Assembly: GCF_009755885.1 (NCBI RefSeq)
Contig: NZ_VYIX01000003.1
Span: 245,764-307,202 of the forward strand
DNA: 61,439 nt
Source of the DNA: Brachyspira sp. SAP_772
GTDB taxonomy: Bacteria; Spirochaetota; Brachyspiria; Brachyspirales; Brachyspiraceae
Reading direction: 5' to 3'
Shown here one piece after another: positions 54,476 to 61,439 of the stretch (position 1 is its first letter; every line of letters begins with the position of its first letter). The position numbers and the translations under genes were made by a program. Under the pieces are notes generated by a model. That model was not told the origin of the DNA, made no database searches, and worked only from the letters and a program-made list of their open reading frames with translations.

Positions 54476-56086
54476 ATGATAAGCATTAAAAGAAGACGTC
54501 AAATAAAAGCAACTATTATAGTATCTTCAACACTAATAATAATTTTAGCTGTAGTACTAATAATAGGATACTATCCTTTTGGATTACATCAAAAAAACAT
54601 GAAAAATATTAACATGCCTAAAGATAGTATTATGTATGTAAGTGCTAAAAGTATAAATGAAAGTATATCTAAATTTACAGGCTCTGTATATGCTTATAGA
54701 ATATCACATGATGAATCTATGTATGATTTCTCCATAATGATAAAAACTATTGATGCTTTCTTTTATAATTTAAAAAATAATTCAAACTTTTTTGTAAAGC
54801 AATTTTCTAAAATTTTAACATCAAGAAATGCCTCTATACTTTTATGGAAATATAATAATAATCTTTCAAACTCTGAGTTATTATATTTATTTGATGTTGG
54901 TAAACTTAATACTTTTTTGGCAAATAGTTTTTTTAATTTAAAAACAATTAACATAGGCACTATAAAATATGAAATAAAAAAAGAGATATATAACAATTAT
55001 AAAATATTTGGTTTAATAAGTGATAAACCTTTAATTTATTTTTCTTTTTATAATGGAATTGTAATAATTAGCAAAAATTATTCTAGTATAAGAAAAATTA
55101 TAGATTTCTTTGATGCTAAAGCTGGAAGTTTTGAAGATATTAACATATTAAAAAACTCATCATTAGATTATAATCCTGATATTTCTTTTTATATAAACAA
55201 AAAATTATTTGATGATAATAAATGTGAAGGTTCTATGCTGTTTACTCCAATAAAATATTTTAAAGATGTATACGACATATATGGAAATATAAAACTATAT
55301 GATGATAACGGCAAAATGGATATTTTTGTTGATTATCAATATGGCGGCTCTGATAAGTTTGAGCTTTATAATTTGAATAAAAAAAATAATATACAGAACT
55401 ATTTGCCATATCAAAATACAGTTGTATATTTATCATTAAAATCCTATATTTCTGGACTATACCCTATTATATATAATGACTTAAAAAATAATAATGATAC
55501 TAAGATAGAAAAAGAACTATTAAACTTATTTAATAAAATGAATAACAAATATTCTTTTTTAACTATCATTAGTGATTTATACGGAGAGATGGCATTAGCT
55601 TATATAGAATCAAGTAAAATAATTTATCCTGTTATGATATTTAATATAGAAAACTATGATAATATCTTACCAAAATTAGAAAATGAATTATTAAAAAAAT
55701 ATATTAACATTACAAAGTCAGAGAAAAATTATAATAATAGTTATATATATTCTTATACTTTTCCCGATGGTTCATCATTATATTATACATTTATAGATAA
55801 AATATACTTTTTCAGCGAAAATGTAAGAGCCATAGAAACAGCAATAAACAATATAAATACTAAAGATACTCTAAATGAAATAACAAAGAAAATAGATGAT
55901 TATAATCCAAATTATATATTTACAATACAATTAGAAAAAGCAAATAGCATATTAAAATATTTTAATGTGCCTCTTAGAAATTGGAGCTATCCTAATAATT
56001 TAGTAATAGGAAGCACTATAAACTCAAATCATACGCATATAAATATAAACTTCGATGCAAATTTCACAAAATTAGAAAATAATTAA
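54476..56086 (+). CDS. DUF3352-like single-pass membrane protein
   Basis: A 536-aa protein. Residues 12-33 are a membrane helix after a basic start (ISIKRRRQIKATII). The rest is an Asn/Lys/Tyr-rich extracytoplasmic body with beta-strand/helix repeats resembling the DUF3352 family: PKDSIMYVSAKSINESISKFTGS, SILLWKYNNN, FDVGKLNTFLANSFF, PDISFYINKKLF and DLYGEMALAYIES. Function of the family is unknown. No ribosome-binding site of note before the ATG. It is followed by a short gap and the YkvA gene. Confidence 0.6.
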   Translation: MISIKRRRQIKATIIVSSTLIIILAVVLIIGYYPFGLHQKNMKNINMPKDSIMYVSAKSINESISKFTGSVYAYRISHDESMYDFSIMIKTIDAFFYNLKNNSNFFVKQFSKILTSRNASILLWKYNNNLSNSELLYLFDVGKLNTFLANSFFNLKTINIGTIKYEIKKEIYNNYKIFGLISDKPLIYFSFYNGIVIISKNYSSIRKIIDFFDAKAGSFEDINILKNSSLDYNPDISFYINKKLFDDNKCEGSMLFTPIKYFKDVYDIYGNIKLYDDNGKMDIFVDYQYGGSDKFELYNLNKKNNIQNYLPYQNTVVYLSLKSYISGLYPIIYNDLKNNNDTKIEKELLNLFNKMNNKYSFLTIISDLYGEMALAYIESSKIIYPVMIFNIENYDNILPKLENELLKKYINITKSEKNYNNSYIYSYTFPDGSSLYYTFIDKIYFFSENVRAIETAINNINTKDTLNEITKKIDDYNPNYIFTIQLEKANSILKYFNVPLRNWSYPNNLVIGSTINSNHTHININFDANFTKLENN

Positions 56087-56149
56087 TAGCACTATTTAAA
56101 ATTATAAATTATAATTAATATTATTATTTTGTTTAGAGGATATATTAAA

Positions 56150-56635
56150 ATGTATTTAAAAAACAAAGCAAAAAAAATATGGTTATCAATAATATCTAAT
56201 ATCAATTATGATAAATTAGACTCTTTACTTTTAAAGACTAAAGAAATATTTGCCGCTATGCAATCATCAGATAGACTTTATTTATTGAAAGACAAAATAG
56301 AATTATCTCTTAGTATGATAAAAGACTATATAAATGGTAATTATAAAAATGTTCCTTGGAAAGTAATATCTGCAATAGGTGCATCATTACTATATTTACT
56401 TCTTCCATTTGACGCCATAGCAGATTTTTTACCGTTAATAGGTTTGCTCGATGATGCTTTTATTATAGGGCTATGTATAAAATCTTTTAATGATGAAATA
56501 GAAAAATACAGAGTGTGGAAATATAAAATTTATGATTACACAGAATACGAAGATGAAAAATACAAATACAAAGAAGAAGAAGAAGAAGAAGAAGAAGAAG
56601 AAGAAGAAGAAACATCTAAAGAAAGAGAAGAATAA
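56150..56635 (+). CDS. YkvA/DUF1232-family protein with a poly-Glu tail
   Basis: A 161-aa protein. The DUF1232 motif is PWKVISAIGASLLYLLLPFDAIADFLPLIGLLDDAFIIGLCIKSF (membrane-associated, function unknown). The C-terminus carries a run of 13 GAA codons followed by TSKEREE. I prefer the ATG at 56150 because AGAGGA lies 9 bases before it; a TTG at 56129 overlaps that site. The tail ends 7 bases before the tRNA-Arg gene on the other strand. Confidence 0.82.
   Translation: MYLKNKAKKIWLSIISNINYDKLDSLLLKTKEIFAAMQSSDRLYLLKDKIELSLSMIKDYINGNYKNVPWKVISAIGASLLYLLLPFDAIADFLPLIGLLDDAFIIGLCIKSFNDEIEKYRVWKYKIYDYTEYEDEKYKYKEEEEEEEEEEEEETSKEREE
56573..56611 (+). repeat. (GAA)13 microsatellite encoding poly-Glu
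   Basis: Thirteen in-frame GAA codons near the end of the YkvA-like gene. Slippage would change the length of the acidic tail without a frameshift. Confidence 0.9.
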
Positions 56636-56642
56636 AAAATTA

Positions 56643-56716
56643 CGCGTCTGAGAGGATTCGAACCCCCAACCGACGGAACCGAAATCCGCTGCTCTATCCA
56701 ATTGAGCCACAGACGC
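56643..56716 (-). tRNA. tRNA-Arg (anticodon TCG)
   Basis: Minus strand, 74 bases: acceptor GCGTCTG/CAGACGC, D-arm GCTC-AATTGGAT-AGAGC, anticodon stem GCGGA/TCCGT with loop TTTCGGT (TCG), T-arm around TTCGAAT. CCA is not encoded. Confidence 0.93.
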
Positions 56717-56793
56717 TTTTTTAATTTTTATAAAATTTTTATAAAAATTAATGTTAATTAATTATCGGTAAATATTTTTATTATTATACAATA

Positions 56794-57498
56794 TTATAGT
56801 TTAGGAGCAAATCTCAAACCTAATTGTAAACCTAAATCAAAACTATCAACGCTTGTATATTCATTATCTATAGTATTCTTTTGAGCCAAACCAAAATCAT
56901 AGCCTAAATAAGCTCCAATATTCAAAGCCATTTTGGAACCAAAGTATATAGAATAATCAAAAGTAACTTTAACATAAGGAATAACATTTCTGTCATACTG
57001 CTCTATATCTTTTCTTTTTAAACTAGATGTCACTTTTTCATTGATACCAAGTATAGTGCTATCTACTTCATAAGCAGCTGTAATAGGTATCTTAACACCA
57101 GCACCAACCCCAATAGCAAATTGACCAATATTAATTTTGGGAAGCAGTCCAACTTGAAAACTATGAGTATACATGTTTAAGTTCATTTCAGTTTTTTGAC
57201 CTAAAATATTAGACTCTAGCAAATACATTTTATAGCTGTCATAACTATATCCAAACTCACCCAATATACTAATACACAATTTGCCAATACCTATCATATA
57301 ACCAATTTGAGCAGTAACACCAGAATCAAAACCAACCCTGCCTTTATCAGATAAAGCCTCATAAGTACCAGTAGGCACACCAATAGATAAACCCAAAGGT
57401 ACATTAATTATAGTTTCAAAACCGCTGGCTGCAAATACTGTTATATTAGTTACAGCTAAAATAATAATTGTTAATAATAGTTTTTTAATTTTTTTCAT
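56794..57498 (-). CDS. Predicted outer-membrane beta-barrel protein
   Basis: A 234-aa exported protein: signal peptide KKLLLTIIILAVTNITVFA, then glycine-rich strands with aromatic residues (LGLSIGVPTGTYEAL, QIGYMIGIGKLCISILGEFGYSY, FAIGVGAGVKIPITAAYE, MALNIGAYLGYDFGLA, LGLQLGLRFAPKL). Ends in a hydrophobic strand, as outer-membrane proteins do. Not a named family. It resembles the protein at 5063-5713 in design but I see no clear sequence match. GGAGGGTC precedes the ATG. It sits between tRNA genes. Confidence 0.68.
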   Translation of the reverse strand: MKKIKKLLLTIIILAVTNITVFAASGFETIINVPLGLSIGVPTGTYEALSDKGRVGFDSGVTAQIGYMIGIGKLCISILGEFGYSYDSYKMYLLESNILGQKTEMNLNMYTHSFQVGLLPKINIGQFAIGVGAGVKIPITAAYEVDSTILGINEKVTSSLKRKDIEQYDRNVIPYVKVTFDYSIYFGSKMALNIGAYLGYDFGLAQKNTIDNEYTSVDSFDLGLQLGLRFAPKL

Positions 57499-57570
57499 TT
57501 TAGACCCTCCATAATATAAATGGTATATTAAAGAGGAAAAATATCAATAGTAATTGTTTTTATTAGGAAG

Positions 57571-57645
57571 GGCGAAAGACGGGACTTGAACCCGCGACAT
57601 CCAGATCCACAATCTGGCGCTCTAACCAACTGAGCTACATTCGCC
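57571..57645 (-). tRNA. tRNA-His (anticodon GTG)
   Basis: Minus strand, 75 bases: the anticodon loop TTGTGGA (GTG) sits in a CCAGA/TCTGG stem. An extra 5' G (G-1) faces C73, the hallmark of tRNA-His. One T-T mismatch near the base of the acceptor stem. Confidence 0.93.
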
Positions 57646-57683
57646 ATAAAAGAAAAAAAGAGCCTTTGATTTAAGACCCTATG

Positions 57684-57757
57684 CGCGCCAGACAGGAATC
57701 GAACCTGTAACCTACTGCTTAGAAGGCAGTTGCTCTATCCAATTGAGCTACTAGCGC
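57684..57757 (-). tRNA. tRNA-Arg (anticodon TCT)
   Basis: Minus strand, 74 bases: acceptor GCGCTAG/CTGGCGC (one G-U), anticodon stem ACTGC/GCAGT with loop CTTCTAA (TCT), T-arm ACAGG-TTCGATT-CCTGT. Confidence 0.94.
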
Positions 57758-57759
57758 AT

Positions 57760-57833
57760 TCGGGATGGTGAGACTCGAACTCACAACCCCCTGCTCCCAA
57801 AGCAGGTACGCTAACCAATTGCGCTACATCCCG
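57760..57833 (-). tRNA. tRNA-Pro (anticodon TGG)
   Basis: Minus strand, 74 bases: starts CGGGATG, anticodon stem CCTGC/GCAGG with loop TTTGGGA (TGG), T-arm around TTCGAGT, discriminator A. Two bases from tRNA-Arg(TCT), so the three tRNAs here are one transcript. Confidence 0.94.
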
Positions 57834-57918
57834 TTAAATATGTTCCTCAATTATATATTAATTTCTTTTTTTGTCAACTAATTTATTATATTATTTTTAT
57901 TTGATAATTACTTAAAAC

Positions 57919-57946
57919 TTGACTTATTAAAAAAAAAATATATTAT
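57919..57946 (+). promoter_or_regulatory. Promoter of the ptsN-kdsB-comF operon
   Basis: TTGACT, 16 bases, TATTAT, 24 bases before the ATG at 57971. Confidence 0.6.
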
Positions 57947-57970
57947 AAGTTTTATAAGGTTATAAATATT

Positions 57971-58366
57971 ATGTCTAAATATATACTGCCAGAAAATGAT
58001 ATCATTAGAACTGCAAATTGGATAAGCAATTTTCTAATAAGAGAAGGATATCATATTGATTATACTCTTCAAAGCTTAAAAGAAATTGATAAGTTCTTCA
58101 AAGAAAAAATAAATAAAATATTAGAAAATGATGATAATAATAGAAACTTTATATTTGCTATAGCTGCATATATTGGCGAAATTATTAAAATGAATTTTGA
58201 TGGAAAGTGGAGTATATCCAGAGAAATTGATTTGGATGACGAAGCTATAGGTATAGATTTTAAAAATCATAAAACAATATATCCGCTTAATATAACATTA
58301 GAGCTTATTCAAAAACAATATACATTAGAACAATATATAAAAGAACATTTTAATACATATATTTAA
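57971..58366 (+). CDS. Small cytoplasmic protein, unrecognised
   Basis: A 131-aa protein with no family I can name. Helical N-terminus (LPENDIIRTANWISNFLIREGYHIDYTLQSLKEIDKFFKE), then FAIAAYIGEIIKMNFDGKWSISREIDLDDEAIGIDF and a short helical end. The order 'AAYIGEII...GKW' resembles several small, often immunity-like, families, but I cannot place it. AAGGTTATAAATATT precedes the ATG. First gene of a likely operon with ptsN, 16 bases away. Confidence 0.6.
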   Translation: MSKYILPENDIIRTANWISNFLIREGYHIDYTLQSLKEIDKFFKEKINKILENDDNNRNFIFAIAAYIGEIIKMNFDGKWSISREIDLDDEAIGIDFKNHKTIYPLNITLELIQKQYTLEQYIKEHFNTYI

Positions 58367-58382
58367 AAAAGGATTTTCGCTT

Positions 58383-58868
58383 ATGATGAGTTTGAATGAA
58401 ATTTTAGATAACGTAAAAAAATCGTATATAATGCTGGATTTAAAGGCAAATAACAAACAAGAAGCTATAAGTGAAATGTTAATATATGCAGAATCTAATG
58501 GACTTAGAATAAATATTTCTAAAACTATTGATTGTATGTTTAAAAAAGAAAATATTATATCAAGCGGTTTAGGTTATGGCGTAGCTTTTCCCCATTTAAG
58601 GACTAAAGAAGTTCAAGAAAATGAATTAATATTTGCAATATCAAAACCCGGTATTAACTATTATGCTCTAGACCAAAAACCTGTTCATCTGCTTACAATG
58701 TTTTTAACCCCTATAGATAAAAGCGATAAATATTTACAATTATTATCACTTATGACTAAAATATCAAAATTAAGTATGTATACTGTATTATTATTAGAAT
58801 CAAAAAGCCAAGAAGAGTTTAAAGATAAATTAGTAATTATGGTAAAAGACATTATAGGCGGTAAATAA
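58383..58868 (+). CDS. ptsN: PTS EIIA-type protein (PtsN-like)
   Basis: A 161-aa fructose/nitrogen-type EIIA domain. The active His is His71 in the motif GLGYGVAFPHLRTKEVQEN; other features are LLTMFLTPIDKSDKYLQLLSLM and the C-terminal helix. In bacteria with a regulatory PTS, such a domain takes phosphate from HPr and controls other proteins. No EIIB/EIIC is adjacent, so it is probably regulatory. With hprK at the start of the window, it fits a PTS used for control more than sugar transport. Confidence 0.84.
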   Translation: MMSLNEILDNVKKSYIMLDLKANNKQEAISEMLIYAESNGLRINISKTIDCMFKKENIISSGLGYGVAFPHLRTKEVQENELIFAISKPGINYYALDQKPVHLLTMFLTPIDKSDKYLQLLSLMTKISKLSMYTVLLLESKSQEEFKDKLVIMVKDIIGGK

Positions 58869-58869
58869 A

Positions 58870-59631
58870 ATGAGAAAAGTAACAGCTATAATACCTGCAA
58901 GATATGATTCTACAAGATTTCCAAAAAAGCTCACTTATGAATTATTAGGCAAGCCTATAATTATTGCTGTTTATGACAATGTTAAGGCTACTAGAAATAT
59001 AGATGATGTTATAGTGGCAACAGATTCTAAAGAGATAATGGACATATGCGAAAAAAACAATGCTAAAGCTGTTATGACATCTGTGCATCATACTTCTGGC
59101 ACCTCAAGAATAACAGAGGTTGCTAAGAATATTGATTCTGACATTATTATTAATGTTCAGGGTGATGAGCCATTAATTAATGAAGATGTGCTTAAACCTG
59201 TTATAAATGCTTTTGATGATGAAGATGTTGATATAGCTACTTTAAAAACAAAAATTGATGATTTTAGTCCTTTAATTAAAGATGAAAATGCTGTGAAGGT
59301 GGTATGCGATTATAAAGATTATGCAATGTATTTTTCAAGGGCTACTATTCCGCATAAAAGATTTGACCAAGATATATTAGTAAAATATTATAAGCATATT
59401 GGGGTTTATGCTTTTAGAAGAGAGGCTCTTTTAAAAATAGAAACATTGCAAGAATGCGAATACGAAAGAATAGAAAAGCTTGAACAGTTAAGATGGCTTT
59501 ATAATGGCATGAAAATCAAAGTATTAGAAACTAATCATTTTATACATGGAATTGACACAAAAGAAGATTTAGAGATTGTTCAAGAGTATTTAAAAAAAGA
59601 GGCATTAATAAAATTAGGAAATAATGCTTAA
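58870..59631 (+). CDS. kdsB: 3-deoxy-manno-octulosonate cytidylyltransferase
   Basis: Activates Kdo as CMP-Kdo for lipopolysaccharide or lipid A core. The 253-aa protein has AIIPARYDSTRFPKKLTYELLGKP (nucleotide-binding), VIVATDSKEIMDICEKNN, HHTSGTSRI, IINVQGDEPLINED and YKHIGVYAFRREALLKI, all KdsB features. It starts 1 base after the ptsN stop codon and overlaps comF by 8 bases, so the three are cotranscribed. With lpxD in the window it supports a lipid A-containing envelope. Confidence 0.93.
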   Translation: MRKVTAIIPARYDSTRFPKKLTYELLGKPIIIAVYDNVKATRNIDDVIVATDSKEIMDICEKNNAKAVMTSVHHTSGTSRITEVAKNIDSDIIINVQGDEPLINEDVLKPVINAFDDEDVDIATLKTKIDDFSPLIKDENAVKVVCDYKDYAMYFSRATIPHKRFDQDILVKYYKHIGVYAFRREALLKIETLQECEYERIEKLEQLRWLYNGMKIKVLETNHFIHGIDTKEDLEIVQEYLKKEALIKLGNNA

Positions 59632-60355
59632 AAAATTCTTTACTATAATTTTTAATATACTTTTTCCAAATCATTGCATCATATGCAAAAACATTATACA
59701 AAGTGATAATATGAATTATATATGCATAGATTGCATTAACAAATTAAGCTATATTCATAAAGATGATTATATAAGATGCAATCGCTGTGGAAGAATAATA
59801 GACACAGAAGATTCAACTTGTATATGCTCATACGAAAACATTTATTTTGATGAATGCAAATCAATGCTTTATTATGATGATAAAACAAGCAATTTAATTC
59901 ATAAAATGAAGTTTAGCCATAGATATTTAATTTGCAAAGATTTTGCTGCCATGCTTTCTTTTTATTATAAAGATTATATTAATAAATTTGATGCTGTTTC
60001 ATTTGTACCGCTTGGAAAAAATAGACTGCTTGAAAGAGGTTATAATCAAAGCGAACTTATAGCAAGACATATATCTAAAATAATAAATATACCATTAATA
60101 GAAAATATAATAATTAGAAAAAAAGAAAGTAAGCCTCTTAGCATGATAAAAGGAAAAGAGTTAAGAGAGAAAACAATAAAAAACGCTTTTAAAATAAACA
60201 AAAAATATAAATTTGATAAAAGCAAAAAAATAAATATCTTAATAATAGATGATGTATTTACAACAGGTTCAACTTTAAATGAGATGTCATTAGAATTAAG
60301 AAAATTGGCGTTTATAGAAAGAATAGGCGTACTTACGGTAGCGTCAGCGAGATAA
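59624..60355 (+). CDS. comF: ComF-family protein (phosphoribosyltransferase-like)
   Basis: A 243-aa ComF-like protein. The N-terminal Zn-finger has CIICKNIIQSDN, CIDC, CNRCGR and CICS; the C-terminal PRTase motif is ILIIDDVFTTGSTLNEM. In competent bacteria ComF supports DNA uptake; elsewhere its role is less clear. Its start overlaps the end of kdsB by 8 bases, so translation is probably coupled. The reading frame ends just before another copy of the intergenic repeat. Confidence 0.87.
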   Translation: MLKKFFTIIFNILFPNHCIICKNIIQSDNMNYICIDCINKLSYIHKDDYIRCNRCGRIIDTEDSTCICSYENIYFDECKSMLYYDDKTSNLIHKMKFSHRYLICKDFAAMLSFYYKDYINKFDAVSFVPLGKNRLLERGYNQSELIARHISKIINIPLIENIIIRKKESKPLSMIKGKELREKTIKNAFKINKKYKFDKSKKINILIIDDVFTTGSTLNEMSLELRKLAFIERIGVLTVASAR

Positions 60356-60394
60356 AAAATTATTATATTAGTTACCAAAATATATTTTGAGTTT

Positions 60395-60625
60395 TTGTTT
60401 GTGGTGGCTTTGCCCCCACACCCCCACTTCTTTTGCCGATAGGCACCTACTCGGTATTGGTATAAAAGAAGCAAAAGAACTGCATTTAATTAAGTCTAAC
60501 TTTTTATGCATAGACAAAAACATGATATTATTTTAGCTTTATATATTCCATAGATACAAAGCTATAACACTTGCACTTTTTGGTTCTTTTTGCTGCGGGA
60601 AAAAGAACAATAAAAGTTGAAAATT
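60395..60625. repeat. Intergenic repeat unit between convergent comF and recG
   Basis: Contains 'gtggctttgcccccacaccc...acttcttttgccg...ggtataaaagaagcaaaagaactgca', the reverse complement of the second block in repeat unit 2, then ttgcactttttggttcttttt with hairpin arms 60583-60591 and 60600-60608. Same family as at 1.6, 15.4 and 37.8 kb. Confidence 0.68.
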
Positions 60626-60681
60626 AAAAAATTATAATTAATATTATATATCAATAGTTTTGAAACAGTTATAATAAAAAA

Positions 60682-61439
60682 CTAAATATTCATTTCTTTC
60701 TTTAAATAATTCGCTTTAATAACAAAGTCTTCATTCTCTCTAAAAAACTCTTCTCTATCAAGCTTCAATAATTCTCGCATCTCATCTTTTGCCTTACGCA
60801 TAATCTCAGCATCTTTTACAATATTTCCAATCTTAAAATCTGCTATACCGCTTTGCTTATCCCCTAAAAACTCTCCAGCACCTCTAAGCTCTAAATCTTT
60901 TTCAGCTATTTTAAATCCGTCAGTAGTTTCGCATATAACATTAATTCTTTCTTTTATTATATCATTAAGCTCACTATGAAGTATTAAGTAACAATAGCCA
61001 AGCTTATCGCCACGCCCAACTCTTCCTCTAAGCTGATGAAGCTGCGATAATCCAAAACGCTCTGCACCTTCTATTAATATTGTCGTGGCGTTGGGGTTGT
61101 CTATACCCACTTCGATTACCGTTGTTGAAAATAGCACCTTTATCTCACCGTTTGAAAACCTATTCATAATATATTCTTTCTCTTCATCTTTCATCTTGCC
61201 ATGTATTATTTCTATATTAATATTTTCAAAATAGGTTTGCTTAGCCCTCTCAAACTCGCTCGATAAAGTAATTATGCTGCTGTCATCATTCTCTATAAAA
61301 GGAAAAACCACATACCCCTGCTCGCCTTTTGCTATTCTGCTTTTTAAAAACTTATAACAATGATCCCTCTCATATAACTCTTTATATTTGGTAAGTACTC
61401 CCTTTCTTCCTTTTGGCATACTCTTAATAATAGATAAAT
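60682..61439 (-). CDS. recG: ATP-dependent DNA helicase RecG, C-terminal part (5' end outside window)
   Basis: The reading frame is open to the right edge; the ATG at 61419 is internal. The C-terminal half of RecG (about 252 residues) shows the motor motifs: FENINIEIIHGKMKDEEKE, VLFSTTVIEVGIDNPNATTILIEGAERFGLSQLHQLRGRVGRG, then the DLELRGAGEFLGDKQSG segment (RecG/TRG wedge-coupling region). RecG rewinds stalled replication forks and recombination intermediates. Preceded on the other strand by the convergent comF and the repeat. Confidence 0.93.
   Translation of the reverse strand, partial: LSIIKSMPKGRKGVLTKYKELYERDHCYKFLKSRIAKGEQGYVVFPFIENDDSSIITLSSEFERAKQTYFENINIEIIHGKMKDEEKEYIMNRFSNGEIKVLFSTTVIEVGIDNPNATTILIEGAERFGLSQLHQLRGRVGRGDKLGYCYLILHSELNDIIKERINVICETTDGFKIAEKDLELRGAGEFLGDKQSGIADFKIGNIVKDAEIMRKAKDEMRELLKLDREEFFRENEDFVIKANYLKKEMNI

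Noticed and set aside
56471-56710. Phe-rich minus-strand frame opposite the poly-Glu run
   Set aside because: It is the antisense reading of the GAA repeat joined to the tRNA-Arg gene.

Overview
The window looks like a chromosome segment of a Brachyspira-type intestinal spirochaete. The evidence is a very AT-rich genome, a 16S rRNA gene of spirochaete character that stands alone with no 23S/5S beside it, an LpxD/KdsB outer-membrane set, predicted beta-barrel proteins and anaerobic 2-oxoacid:ferredoxin metabolism. I cannot fix the species by eye. Most genes are ordinary chromosomal genes in short operons; I see no prophage, transposase or CRISPR array.

Layout. 1-5 kb: the end of hprK, mnmA, a cluster of about 270-base intergenic repeats, a YbaN-like gene, the rplU-prp-rpmA operon and a SurA-like chaperone. 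5-12 kb: an outer-membrane-type protein, an FAH-family hydrolase, a thymidine kinase, a TPR protein with an Mrr-like nuclease-fold tail, a DUF305 lipoprotein, lpxD and an EamA transporter. 12-18 kb (minus strand): an RND pump, more repeats, a YhcC radical-SAM protein, smpB and a LacI-type regulator. 18.8-26.5 kb: one operon divergent from that regulator, encoding a sugar-type ABC transporter, a cupin, DhaK, DhaL and a ribokinase-family kinase. 26.6-29.2 kb: two tandem Gly/Tyr/Arg-rich exported proteins behind an ECF-sigma-type promoter, then a vWA protein. 29.4-32.5 kb: a cupin, a phloretin-hydrolase-like enzyme and the 16S rRNA gene with its promoter and terminator. 32.8-37.7 kb: a winged-helix protein, a membrane protein joining a histone-H1-like tail to a LysM-like domain, a YkgJ-type Cys-cluster protein and an HD-domain protein. 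38-46 kb (minus): a macro-like protein, ftsQ, metG, an 800-base gene-free stretch, a polysaccharide pyruvyl transferase and a two-gene fused 2-oxoacid:ferredoxin oxidoreductase. 46.5-61.4 kb: an FGGY kinase, a chemotaxis receptor, PepSY-like proteins around a GT28 glycosyltransferase, aspartate kinase, a DUF3352-like protein, a YkvA-like protein, four tRNAs, an outer-membrane-type protein, ptsN, kdsB, comF and part of recG.

Genes that seem to work together: the LacI regulator with the ABC/DhaKL/kinase operon (uptake and phosphorylation of a short-chain keto-sugar or related compound); rplU-prp-rpmA (ribosome); the fused oxidoreductase pair (pyruvate-type oxidation to ferredoxin); lpxD and kdsB (lipid A/Kdo chemistry, far apart in the window); and hprK with ptsN (a possible regulatory PTS).

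The observations I rate most worth checking are the H1-like/TM/LysM protein, the exact GGAACTT-N15-GTCTAA promoter before the GYGR-repeat proteins, the dispersed intergenic repeat family, the MnmA without its second catalytic cysteine, and a Prp protease encoded beside an L27 that has no extension to cleave.
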